Source: Pseudorhizobium banfieldiae (GTDB lineage: Bacteria > Pseudomonadota > Alphaproteobacteria > Rhizobiales > Rhizobiaceae). Taken from it: a stretch of DNA of 64,000 bases. A program made the translations under genes and the position numbers. Shown in pieces: positions 25,238 to 33,451 of this stretch. Below the pieces are notes generated by a model. The model was not told where the DNA came from. It did not search any database and saw only the letters and a program-made list of their open reading frames with translations. The stretch spans positions 2,938,501 to 3,002,500 of the forward strand of contig NZ_FO082820.1 of NCBI RefSeq assembly GCF_000967425.1, read 5' to 3'. Position 1 is the stretch's first letter; each line of letters opens with the position of its first letter.

Positions 25238-26062
25238 ATGCTCCAGAAGAAGCACAAGTCTAAAGCAAGTCCCGTGAGCACCACTCCCACCGACCGTCCA
25301 AAGCCTACCGCGAAGTTCAACCGTAACCGTCTCAGCGTGGAGAAATTTCCGACCCGCGTTGAGATGGGCGCTGCCGCTGCGGCCGACATCATCAGTCACC
25401 TCAAAGCGCGCCTTGCAACACAGTCGAAGGTACGGATGATCTTTGCTGCCGCGCCTAGCCAGGCCGAAATGTTGGCGGCGCTAGTCGCAGACGGTAGCAT
25501 CGATTGGTCCCGTGTCACTGCCTTCCATATGGATGAATATATCGGTCTCGAGCCCGGTTCACCCGCACGCTTTGCGAGGTGGCTGGATGCCAATCTGTTC
25601 GAAATGGTTCGATTTGATTGTGTCCATCGCATCGACCCCGGCCCCGCTCCGGAGCTTGAAGCGCGCCGCTATGCCGTGCATTTAGATGAAGCTGCTATAG
25701 ACGTGGTGTGCCTCGGGATTGGGGTCAATGGGCACATTGCTTTCAACGATCCGCCTGTCGCAGACTTCGATGATCCCTTCGACGTCAAGATAGTCGACCT
25801 CGATGAGGTCTGCCGACAACAACAGGTAGATGATGGTTGTTTTCCGGATCTTGGCTCAGTGCCGCAGCAGGCGATCACTCTCACCGTCCCGCGTCTGCTG
25901 CGGGCCGGTCGACTGTTCTGCGTCGTTCCAGGTGAGGTCAAACGGACGGCTGTCTCGCGAACCCTCCATGGCCCGATAGATACGGCGTGCCCTGCGAGCA
26001 TCTTGAAAACGCACAGCGCCTGTACGCTTTACGTCGATGAAGCCTCCTGCCCGGATGATTGA
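25238..26062 (+). CDS. Glucosamine-6-phosphate deaminase-like protein (NagB family)
   Basis: A 274-aa sugar-isomerase-fold protein. After a basic, low-complexity N-terminus of about 35 residues it shows the NagB pattern: VTAFHMDEYIGLEPG (about residues 88-103), CLGIGVNGHIAFNDPP (about 158-172) and a C-terminal CVVPGEVKRTAVSRTL and ACPASILKTHS. NagB enzymes convert glucosamine-6-phosphate to fructose-6-phosphate and ammonia; some relatives act on other phosphosugars. GAGAGGA precedes the ATG at 25238 by 7 nt. It stands alone, convergent with the TRAP operon and close to the candidate island's left end. The substrate is uncertain. Confidence 0.82.
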   Translation: MLQKKHKSKASPVSTTPTDRPKPTAKFNRNRLSVEKFPTRVEMGAAAAADIISHLKARLATQSKVRMIFAAAPSQAEMLAALVADGSIDWSRVTAFHMDEYIGLEPGSPARFARWLDANLFEMVRFDCVHRIDPGPAPELEARRYAVHLDEAAIDVVCLGIGVNGHIAFNDPPVADFDDPFDVKIVDLDEVCRQQQVDDGCFPDLGSVPQQAITLTVPRLLRAGRLFCVVPGEVKRTAVSRTLHGPIDTACPASILKTHSACTLYVDEASCPDD

Positions 26063-26233
26063 TCCGCTCTGGGGCACGTTAGTTTGAGTATACCTAACCC
26101 GATTCTGTTTCGTGTCAGATCGGGCTGCTTCTATCGGTCAACGAGACCCGCAACCGGCACGCGGGGTGTCGGCGACAGCCAGCCGCCGAGGCCCAAGGAT
26201 AGTTTACAGGTCGGGCCGGACATTCCCAATCCT

Positions 26234-27520
26234 CTACATCAGCCATGCTGGCAGGAAGAGGACAATCTGCGGGAACAGGATCATCGCTATTACCAGCGCC
26301 AGGACAGCTGCAGCCAACGGCAGCATCTCGACGGTATATTCCTTGTAAGAACAGCGCAGGATACCGCAAACAGTGAACATTGACACCCCGACCGGGGGTG
26401 TCATACCGCCGAAGGTGACCAGCGTCATCATCACCAAACCAAAATGTACCGGATCTATTCCGGCGGCCGTGATTACAGGCACCAGAATCGGCGTCAGGAG
26501 CATGACGAGGACCGTCGCTTCGATCAGCATCCCGAGAACGAGCAGGAAGCCCGCGATCACAAACAGGAGCACGGTGGGATTGGAAATGGCGGTAAGCGAG
26601 AACTCTGCGATACTTTGCGGGACCCGCTCAAACGTTATCACATAGCCAAAGGCGCCTGAAAACAGGATGATCAGCATGATCATGCCGATGTCGCGCACGC
26701 TGCGGATCAGAGCATCAATAAGGGCAGCAACCGTCAGTTCGCGATAGACGACAAAGCCGATGAATAGTGCGTAAGCCACTGCGAAACCGCCGGCTTCCGA
26801 GGGGGTAAAGAAGCCAAAGCGAATACCGACTAGAAGCCAGATAGGAAACAGGATTGCCCAGAAGCTGCCCTTGAAGGCAAGCCAGATTTCCCGCGTGGTC
26901 GGGAGGCGATCATTCTCAGGCTGGTAACCGCGGCGGTAGGAGATGCCCCAGGTGGCGAACATCAAGACGATCGTCAAGAGTACCCCCGGCACGACGCCCG
27001 CGATGAACAGGCGGCCGATGGAGACTTCGCCCAGATATCCGTAGAGGATCAGCCCCAAGCTTGGAGGCAAAGTCGCAGTAATGAGACCGCCGATTGATAG
27101 AACAGCTGCGGTAAAACCGCGATGATAGCCCTTTTCGACCATCGGCTCGCCAAGGATCCGCGATTGCATAGCAGCGTCAGCGACCGCAGAGCCAGACACT
27201 CCACCCATCAAGGCACTGAGGATGAGGGTCGATTGCGCCAGACCGCCGCGCATCCAGCCTGCAACTGTGGTCGCAAGCGCGACCAGGCGTGGCGTGATAC
27301 CGGAACTGTTCATCAAATTCCCAAGCAGAATGAACAGGGGTACTGACAACAATGGGAAAGATTGGCTGGCGGCAACGATACGCTGTGCAGCAGTGCTATC
27401 GGGGAGAAACACAGACGGCAGCAGAAAATAGGCGGAACCGGCAATGCCAATCGCGAAGGCGACAGGCATTCCGATGCCGATGAGCGCAAGCGCTCCGAAC
27501 AGAATGAATGTGGAAATCAA
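26234..27520 (-). CDS. TRAP transporter large permease (DctM family)
   Basis: A 428-aa polytopic protein, normal length for DctM, with about 12 hydrophobic segments. Typical motifs are PLFILLGNLMNSSGI, LMGGVSGSAVADAAMQSRIL and GGMTPPVGVSMFTVCGI. It forms the ion-coupled channel of a tripartite TRAP importer with the small permease and the periplasmic binding protein encoded just upstream. The start is a TTG overlapping the dctQ stop (TTGA), so it is translationally coupled. It is the last gene of the gntR-age-dctP-dctQ-dctM operon. Confidence 0.95.
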   Translation of the reverse strand: MISTFILFGALALIGIGMPVAFAIGIAGSAYFLLPSVFLPDSTAAQRIVAASQSFPLLSVPLFILLGNLMNSSGITPRLVALATTVAGWMRGGLAQSTLILSALMGGVSGSAVADAAMQSRILGEPMVEKGYHRGFTAAVLSIGGLITATLPPSLGLILYGYLGEVSIGRLFIAGVVPGVLLTIVLMFATWGISYRRGYQPENDRLPTTREIWLAFKGSFWAILFPIWLLVGIRFGFFTPSEAGGFAVAYALFIGFVVYRELTVAALIDALIRSVRDIGMIMLIILFSGAFGYVITFERVPQSIAEFSLTAISNPTVLLFVIAGFLLVLGMLIEATVLVMLLTPILVPVITAAGIDPVHFGLVMMTLVTFGGMTPPVGVSMFTVCGILRCSYKEYTVEMLPLAAAVLALVIAMILFPQIVLFLPAWLM

Positions 27521-28008
27521 AGCGGATACTCCTCGGCATCCATATCCGGCTGCAGGACACCGCTGAACCCTCGGCTAAACAGGCGCCTCAGCGTCGAAAT
27601 GATAAGCAGCACCGCCCCGACCGGCAGTGCAAGCGTCACGATACCGTAGCTGAGACCGGCTCCACCGAGCTCTCGCGACCAGTTGTTGATTGCAAGGTGA
27701 AAGCCGTGCCAGGCAATCCAGACCAGAAAAACCAGAATCAGGACGGTGGAGACGACTGACAGGCTACGGCGAATGCGCTCTGAAACCATGTCCGGCAAAG
27801 CCGTCACTCGGATATGCTCGCCATGGCGCATGCACAGGTCCGCGCCGAACATGCAGGTCCAGAGGAGGAACAGCTGGGCGAACTGAGGTGCTGATGTCAG
27901 AGGCAGCCCGATCGTACGTCCGATCGCCGCCACCAATACTGCGAGTACCGTCGCTGAGAGCAGCAGAAGTGCGAAAACGGTCTCGACTTTATCGTACAAG
28001 CGCCACAT
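27517..28008 (-). CDS. TRAP transporter small permease (DctQ family)
   Basis: A 163-aa protein with four predicted transmembrane helices (about 12-35, 48-68, 88-108 and 130-150) and the DctQ-type segment LFLLWTCMFGADLCMRHGEH near residues 46-65. It pairs with DctM in the inner membrane. ATG 28008 is separated from the dctP stop by 77 bp that contain a strong stem-loop, and its stop overlaps dctM by 4 bp. Confidence 0.92.
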   Translation of the reverse strand: MWRLYDKVETVFALLLLSATVLAVLVAAIGRTIGLPLTSAPQFAQLFLLWTCMFGADLCMRHGEHIRVTALPDMVSERIRRSLSVVSTVLILVFLVWIAWHGFHLAINNWSRELGGAGLSYGIVTLALPVGAVLLIISTLRRLFSRGFSGVLQPDMDAEEYPL

Positions 28009-28037
28009 GCGAAGTCCTTCGAAAGATTACAAACGTG

Positions 28038-28074
28038 TTTGAGGGAACGCAGTCTTCGCCAGCGTTCCCTCAAA
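28038..28074 (-). terminator. Stem-loop between dctP and dctQ
   Basis: TTTGAGGGAACGC and GCGTTCCCTCAAA form a perfect 13-bp stem with an 11-nt loop. It lies between the binding-protein gene and the permease genes of one operon and has no long T tract on the minus strand. It more likely limits read-through or protects the dctP mRNA than fully terminates. Confidence 0.75.
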
Positions 28075-28085
28075 TTCAGGCGCTA

Positions 28086-29063
28086 TTATTTTGGGAGATA
28101 CGGCTCAAGCGCTTTGCGCGCTTCGACGAGGCCGACCTCTTCATAGACCTTCGCGGTTGCTTCCCGGAACGGCGCCAAGTCAACTTCGTTGAAGGCGACA
28201 CCAGCTTCTTCCATCATTGCCTGGACTTCGGCAAGCTTGTCGGCCGTCATGCGGGTTGCCTCGTCGCCTGCCGCTTTGAGCTCCTCATCGATGATGGTGC
28301 GGATGTCTTCAGGAAGAGAGCTCCACCACTGTTCCGACGTCGCCAGTCCCGTGAACAGCTGAATATGGTTTGTCAGGGCAACATTTGTGCTGACTTCGTG
28401 GAGCTTGATACCTGCTGCACCGGTCAACTGTGCTTCGGCGCCGTCGATGGCGCCAAGTTGCAGCGCGGAATAGACCTCCGACCATGCCATAGGCGCAGGT
28501 GTCGCCCCCATGGCACTGACGGTAGCAATCCAGCTCGGTGCATCGATTGTGCGCACGCGAACACCGTTCAGATCGGCAGGCTTTTCGATCAGCTTCTTCG
28601 TGAACATCTGACGCGTGCCTTGGAACCAGTTGTAGTTCAGAAGGCGCAGCCCGGCATCGTCCGCCAGGGTCTCGACCCATTCATTGTAAACGGGTGAGTC
28701 GGTGATGGCAGCATATTGGGTGTAATCGTTTACCAGATAAGGTGCGGAAAGGATGCCGAGCTCCTTCATGAAGGGCGCAAGACGCCCCGCGTCGACGAGG
28801 ACGGCAATAGGCGCACCGTTGCGGATCTGCTCGAGGACGTCATTGTCTTCGCCCAGTTGCGAGCTTGGGAAGATGGTGACATCAACGCGGCCATCAGTCC
28901 TCTCCTCGATCTTCTTCTCCGCGCCTTGCATGGCGATGACCAGAGGATCTGTTACCGGCTGTGAGGTCGAAAGGCTCAGCTGGAACTCCTGTGCCATTGC
29001 ACCTCCCGCCAGCATCGCCAGCGCTCCAGCCAATGCGGTTGATCTTACGAGTCGGTTCATCAT
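28086..29063 (-). CDS. TRAP transporter substrate-binding protein (DctP family)
   Basis: A 325-aa periplasmic binding protein with a signal peptide (MMNRLVRSTALAGALAMLAG, cleavage after AMA). The DctP fold is shown by GRVDVTIFPSSQLGEDNDVL, the conserved Arg region NGVRVRTIDAPSW and the EVYSALQLGAIDGAEAQLTG block. It captures the substrate for the DctQM permease. Ligand class is likely a sugar acid, given the adjacent AGE-family epimerase and divergent mannonate dehydratase; this is inference. AGGAAACC precedes the ATG. It lies 28 bp after the age gene stop. Confidence 0.94.
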   Translation of the reverse strand: MMNRLVRSTALAGALAMLAGGAMAQEFQLSLSTSQPVTDPLVIAMQGAEKKIEERTDGRVDVTIFPSSQLGEDNDVLEQIRNGAPIAVLVDAGRLAPFMKELGILSAPYLVNDYTQYAAITDSPVYNEWVETLADDAGLRLLNYNWFQGTRQMFTKKLIEKPADLNGVRVRTIDAPSWIATVSAMGATPAPMAWSEVYSALQLGAIDGAEAQLTGAAGIKLHEVSTNVALTNHIQLFTGLATSEQWWSSLPEDIRTIIDEELKAAGDEATRMTADKLAEVQAMMEEAGVAFNEVDLAPFREATAKVYEEVGLVEARKALEPYLPK

Positions 29064-29091
29064 GAGGTTTCCTCCCTTGGTGATGATGAAA

Positions 29092-30273
29092 TCATTGCGA
29101 ATGATTGCGCTGCAAGTTCCAGAGTCCAGCGCGGACTCCTTCTGTTACAAACAGAAGAACGTGATAGATCAGGCGGCTCAGCGCATTTGATGAGAGAACC
29201 GCGCCGGAACCGTCCAACTGGTTAACCCAAGTGATCTTCTCAGCCGCGAAGAAGCGGGAAAAAATCAGGCGCTCCATATCCTGTGCGCGTTCGCCGGCGC
29301 CTGGCTGACCTTGCATATGCCGCATGCAGGCAAGCTTCCCCAGTTCAGTCAGCGGCCACAAAAGATGGCTGGTCTCCGTTGGCCTTCCTTCAGCGTCCAA
29401 CGCATTATAGGGCGCACCCTGCATAGGTCCCCGATCGCTACGGATGCCAGAACGGTCAGCGAAGGCCGACATCCTGGCAGCATGCTCCTTTACGTCCCTA
29501 TTCCCACCAAGCTCACGATAACGAAGCAGTAGCCAGGCCCATTCATACTGATGGCCGGGCTCCCGTCGACGCCCCACAAGCGATGCCAACGGCGACAAGT
29601 CGCCCGAAACGAATTCACGCACGGCTCCAGTCGCGGGGTCGATGAAGAATTTCTCGGCAAGAGCGACATACCGATCAGCCCGCTCCAGCCAGGTTCTATT
29701 GCCGATCAATTCGACGGCTTGGAGCAGTGCCTCCAACATGTGCATCTGAGGGTTCTGGGCACGCAGGTCCCCCAGCTGAGGCCTTTGACGGGCCATCTCG
29801 TCGTCTTCGAAAAGGGCGCCGGTCTCAGGCTCGGTCAGCGTCTCGATAAATTCCCACAGCTGTGAAATCGTCTGTGCGTCGACGGCGGAAGGATCTGCCT
29901 TACGCAAGGTCACAAGAGCGAGAAGAGCAAAGGACTGGTCATAGGCCCGACATAGATTATCGGCTGGAGCAGCGCTTGCACGTCCGTCGCATTCGACTGC
30001 GTAACGATAGCCTCCCTCCGAGGAGCGCAGATGAGCCATCATGAAGTCGTTTATGTCTCGTGCAGCCCTCAGAAGCGAGGCGTCACCCGTATGGAGATAG
30101 AGATGCGAAAGAGAGAATACCGTCCTTGCATGCGCTAGCGTTGATTTCATCTCCCCGACAACTGCGTGTCCGTCGGAGTCGAGACGCTGCACGACGCCTC
30201 CATACTCGCGGTCGCGCGCAAGATCGATCCAGGCCGGTACGAAGTCGGTCGCAAACTTGCTGGCGGTTAACAT
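29092..30273 (-). CDS. AGE-family epimerase/isomerase
   Basis: A 393-aa (alpha/alpha)6-barrel protein of the N-acylglucosamine 2-epimerase superfamily. Visible family blocks are YGGVVQRLDSDGHAV near residue 26, HARTVFSLSHLYLHTG near 50, NPQMHMLEALLQA near 165, and PGHQYEWAWLLLRY near 235. Members interconvert N-acetylglucosamine/N-acetylmannosamine, mannose/fructose or related sugars. The ATG at 30273 overlaps the gntR stop by one base (TGATG). Its place between a GntR regulator and a TRAP importer suggests it handles the imported sugar; the exact reaction cannot be read from the sequence. Confidence 0.87.
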   Translation of the reverse strand: MLTASKFATDFVPAWIDLARDREYGGVVQRLDSDGHAVVGEMKSTLAHARTVFSLSHLYLHTGDASLLRAARDINDFMMAHLRSSEGGYRYAVECDGRASAAPADNLCRAYDQSFALLALVTLRKADPSAVDAQTISQLWEFIETLTEPETGALFEDDEMARQRPQLGDLRAQNPQMHMLEALLQAVELIGNRTWLERADRYVALAEKFFIDPATGAVREFVSGDLSPLASLVGRRREPGHQYEWAWLLLRYRELGGNRDVKEHAARMSAFADRSGIRSDRGPMQGAPYNALDAEGRPTETSHLLWPLTELGKLACMRHMQGQPGAGERAQDMERLIFSRFFAAEKITWVNQLDGSGAVLSSNALSRLIYHVLLFVTEGVRAGLWNLQRNHSQ

Positions 30274-30995
30274 CAAACCGCCTCCGATTGGCTTGCTTCG
30301 AAGAAGTGGGGTAGCGCTTCTGCGATTACAGGAAGGTCGTCGAGGATCTGGCGCAAGTGAGCACGCATCGCCATTTCCGCGGCGTCTGAATTGTGGCTGC
30401 TGATCGCATCCACGATCTGTTTATGCTGCTGAAGAAGCTGGTCGCGCGGGAAGTGTCGCGCGTTGAGATATCGCATACGGTCCATTTGTGTTTTGAGAGG
30501 CTGAAGAATTTCCCAGCTCTGGCGCTGGCCTGCAGCCTCTGCAAGAAGACGATGAAACTGTTCGTCAAGTGCGAGAAACTTCTGCGGCTCCGGCCCTTCC
30601 AGCACCTCTTCCTGAGCGGAGAGATTGGCCTTGAGGTCTTCAAGAAGTTGCTTGCTTGGCTGATTTGCCACCAATCGGACGATATCGGCTTCGACAGCTT
30701 CGCGGACGAACCTGGCCGAGGTCACAGCATCGATGCGGATCCGGCTGACATATGTCCCGCGCTGAGGCCTGATCTCAAGAAGGCCCTCCTCAGCGAGCTT
30801 GATGAAGGCCTCGCGGACAGGTTGACGGCTCACAGTAAAGAGATTGGCTAGGTCGAGCTCGGATAGGCGGGTGCCAGGCAATAACTCTCCCCGCAATATC
30901 CACTCACGAATGATGCGCCACAACTGAGGACCAATCGGCGCCTCTAGCGTCACCCTCGGCGGCACGGGAAATGTAGTCCCAGCTCGTGTGTTCAT
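30273..30995 (-). CDS. GntR-family regulator, FCD (FadR) subfamily
   Basis: A 240-aa regulator. Winged helix: residues about 20-85 (TRLSELDLANLFTVSRQPVR, then EAFIKLAEEGLLEIRPQRGT). The helical FCD ligand-binding domain covers about 95-225 (VREAVEADIVRLVA; EQFHRLLAEAAG; HKQIVDAISSHNSDAAEMAM). The frame is open to 31046, but that start is a TTG; the ATG at 30995 has GGTGGAG 8 nt upstream. UxuR/ExuR-like members repress uronate genes until ligand binds. It is divergent from uxuA with a palindromic site in between and heads the age-dctPQM operon, so it probably controls both directions. Confidence 0.93.
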   Translation of the reverse strand: MNTRAGTTFPVPPRVTLEAPIGPQLWRIIREWILRGELLPGTRLSELDLANLFTVSRQPVREAFIKLAEEGLLEIRPQRGTYVSRIRIDAVTSARFVREAVEADIVRLVANQPSKQLLEDLKANLSAQEEVLEGPEPQKFLALDEQFHRLLAEAAGQRQSWEILQPLKTQMDRMRYLNARHFPRDQLLQQHKQIVDAISSHNSDAAEMAMRAHLRQILDDLPVIAEALPHFFEASQSEAV

Positions 30996-31029
30996 GATCT
31001 TAACTCCACCCGCAGTCAGCTTGTCTTCT

Positions 31030-31043
31030 ACTAGCATACTAGT
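31030..31043. promoter_or_regulatory. Candidate GntR operator in the gntR/uxuA divergent region
   Basis: ACTAG-CATA-CTAGT is an inverted repeat with a 4-bp spacer, 35 bp upstream of the gntR start and 57 bp upstream of the mannonate dehydratase start. GntR/FCD regulators commonly bind short palindromes of this size in divergent promoters. Binding is inferred. Confidence 0.5.
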
Positions 31044-31100
31044 CAACCCCCTTTCCTGATGTTACTCATTGGCAGACGAGCAACGACGGGAGAAAACGAG

Positions 31101-32318
31101 ATGCGGCAGACATGGCGCTGGTTTGGGCCGAAGGACCGTGTGTCCATCGATGACATGATGCAAGCAGGTGTCGAAGGCGTCGTCTCCGCTCTCCATCATG
31201 TACCAACAGGCACCGCATGGCGTCTGCAAGATATTGAAGCACGGCAGCTTGAAATCGGACGCATGAAGGACGGCTCATCCTCCGGGCTAGCCTGGGAGGT
31301 GGTTGAAAGCATACCTGTTTCAGAGGACATCAAGAGACAGACCGGTGATTGGAAGGCCCATGTTCGGGCATGGAAGACTACTCTTGAGAACCTCAACTCC
31401 GCAGGGATTCAGACAATTTGTTACAATTTCATGCCGGTGCTCGACTGGACGCGAACAGCTCTCGCTCACCGACTCCCCAATGGTGCGACATGCATGCGGT
31501 TCGATCTGATAGATTTCGCCGCTTTCGACATCCACATTCTTTGCCGCAAGGGTGCTGTGGAGAGCTTCCCTGAAGATATCGGTGAGCTTGCCAAAGAGCG
31601 GTTTGCGCAAATGTCGGAGGAGCGCAAGCACGAACTGGCACGCGATGTGGTTTTCGGGCTACCGGGAGCCGCAGAGAACTTCTCTCTCGATGATGTTCGC
31701 ACCCACCTCTCGCTGTATGCCGAAATCTCCGAGGACCGTCTTCGGCAGCATCTGATTGACTTTCTCTCCGAAGTCGCACCGGTTGCGGAATCGCTTGGCA
31801 TGCGCCTGTGTTGTCACCCTGACGATCCGCCATTTTCCCTGCTCGGACTGCCGCGTGTCATGTCCACGGAAGCGCATTATCGTGCAGTACTTGATGCAGT
31901 GAACCTCCCCTCGAACGGCGCTACTTTGTGCTCGGGATCGCTTGGCACTCGACCGGATAATGATCTTCCGGGGATGATGGAACGGTTGGGGGACAGGGTG
32001 CACTTCCTGCATCTTCGAAACGTTACCCGAGAAAGCGGCGGACTCATTGGAAGCTTCTACGAGGCTGAGCATCTCGGCGGGGGAACGGATATGGTCGCAC
32101 TCATTGCTGCCGTGCTCAGGCAGGAGGCAAAGCGCCGGCAAGCAGGCCGATTGGATGTCTCTATTCCCTTCCGCCCCGATCATGGCCAAGACATACTGGA
32201 CGACCTCGGCAGATCCGCTCAACCCGGTTATCCGGCCATTGGACGCTTGAAGGGATTAGCGGAACTCAGGGGAATACTCACTGCGCTTTCTCATCCGGTA
32301 GAGGGAATTCGCGACTGA
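31101..32318 (+). CDS. uxuA: Mannonate dehydratase
   Basis: A 405-aa UxuA-family enzyme, start MRQTWRWFGPKDRVSIDDMM. Motifs include GVEGVVSALHHVPTGTAW, QTICYNFMPVLDWTRT, the metal-site block LCCHPDDPPFSLLGLPRVMS (about residues 235-255), HFLHLRNVTRE, and FRPDHGQDILDD near the C-terminus. It dehydrates D-mannonate to 2-keto-3-deoxygluconate in glucuronate breakdown. ATG 31101 has GGGAG upstream; the 14 codons before it were rejected. It is divergent from the gntR operon. The next pathway steps (kdgK, eda, mannonate oxidoreductase) are not adjacent. Confidence 0.94.
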   Translation: MRQTWRWFGPKDRVSIDDMMQAGVEGVVSALHHVPTGTAWRLQDIEARQLEIGRMKDGSSSGLAWEVVESIPVSEDIKRQTGDWKAHVRAWKTTLENLNSAGIQTICYNFMPVLDWTRTALAHRLPNGATCMRFDLIDFAAFDIHILCRKGAVESFPEDIGELAKERFAQMSEERKHELARDVVFGLPGAAENFSLDDVRTHLSLYAEISEDRLRQHLIDFLSEVAPVAESLGMRLCCHPDDPPFSLLGLPRVMSTEAHYRAVLDAVNLPSNGATLCSGSLGTRPDNDLPGMMERLGDRVHFLHLRNVTRESGGLIGSFYEAEHLGGGTDMVALIAAVLRQEAKRRQAGRLDVSIPFRPDHGQDILDDLGRSAQPGYPAIGRLKGLAELRGILTALSHPVEGIRD

Positions 32319-32627
32319 AGCCTTGGATCAATCGTAGGCATGGATACTTGCTGCTGTCTTGCCCCTTCATCCAAGACGCTTGCATATCATCGCGGGCGTA
32401 TCATCCGTCCATCCGCCAGTGGGTCCTTTGACTGGTGTGCAAGTTCTCGATCCCTTACACAAAAACTAAGGTTCAGAGACGGCCAGTTTGGGGCCGTGAG
32501 CGGACTGACGGCTATTGGACGCGCAGCTTACTGAGCAGACGTAAAAACGTTCCGGCGTCTGACATTCCTCCACTCGGCGAGCTCTGACATTTTGCCATCA
32601 TCGAAGGGCTGTCGGTGCCTCATTGCA
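32319..32627. other. Intergenic region, no gene recognised
   Basis: A 309-bp stretch between uxuA and the Mfd remnant (convergent ends). Short frames are present but none has a motif or ribosome-binding site. No clear terminator hairpin with a T tract was found. Confidence 0.4.
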
Positions 32628-33221
32628 TCAGTCAGAGACCTTAGCCGGTGCCTCATGTGTCAAGGTGATCGCAAGCGCTTCAGGCCCAGCCTCGAGCCTG
32701 GCAAAGCCTAGCCGCGCCGCCGCGAGCTGTAGTCGGGTCGTCCGCAGCAGAAGCGCCACCTCCTGCGGTAGCTCGCCGAAGCGATCTTCGAATTCTTCTT
32801 CCAGATCGTCCATCTCGTTCGGTGCGGAAGCACGCAACAGCCGGGCGTAGAGATTAGGCCTCACGGCGGCGTTTGAAACGTAATCCGCCGGTATGGTGCC
32901 TGCGACCCCGAGGGTAAGGGTTGCGCGCGGAGACGAACCCTCAGTTTGCCTACGCGACTTCGAAACGGCGCTCGCGAGCAGCTTCTGGTACAGGCCGATC
33001 CCAATGGCCTTGATGTGACCTGCCTGGTCCTCGCCGGCAAGGTCGCCACCACCCCGCAATTCGAGTTCACGCAAGCTGATGGCAAGCCCTGACCCCAGTC
33101 GATCGTTCTCCACGAGCGTCAAGAGGCGCAAGCGGGTATCCTCCGGCAGTTCGGCGCCCTCTTCCGTGAGGAGAATCAGATTCACCTGACCGAACTCTGC
33201 CGAACCAGAGTCGCGATTCAT
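32628..33221 (-). pseudogene. C-terminal remnant of an Mfd/TRCF-like protein
   Basis: The 197-aa frame matches only the last part of transcription-repair coupling factor: LLTEEGAELPEDTRLRLLTL, LISLRELELRGGGDLAGEDQ-like block, KAIGIGLYQKLL, and the TRCF domain FEDRFGELPQEVALLLRTTR. The helicase motifs, RNA polymerase-binding and UvrB-like regions (over 800 residues) are missing, and the first 16 residues do not fit the family. It cannot be a working Mfd. It may be the end of a second, degraded TRCF copy of the kind some rhizobia carry, brought in or cut during island formation. A short independent role for the TRCF domain cannot be excluded. Confidence 0.85.
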
Positions 33222-33451
33222 TAGTGATACCTTTCAGGCAGCGATTGATCGCGTCTTCAAGCGTCGCCGCGACCGACTGGCAGGCTAGTCTCTGGCCAGG
33301 ATGACGTTACCCACGCTGGGCGGTGCGGGCAGGTGGCGGCTATAGCTGCATCGTATGGCACCCAAGGAAAACCCTATTAGGAATAAAGCCGGTTAGGCCC
33401 TAGTGGTGGTCTCCGGGAGAGGCCTGAGCAACGGAGGAGGATTGGCAGGCG

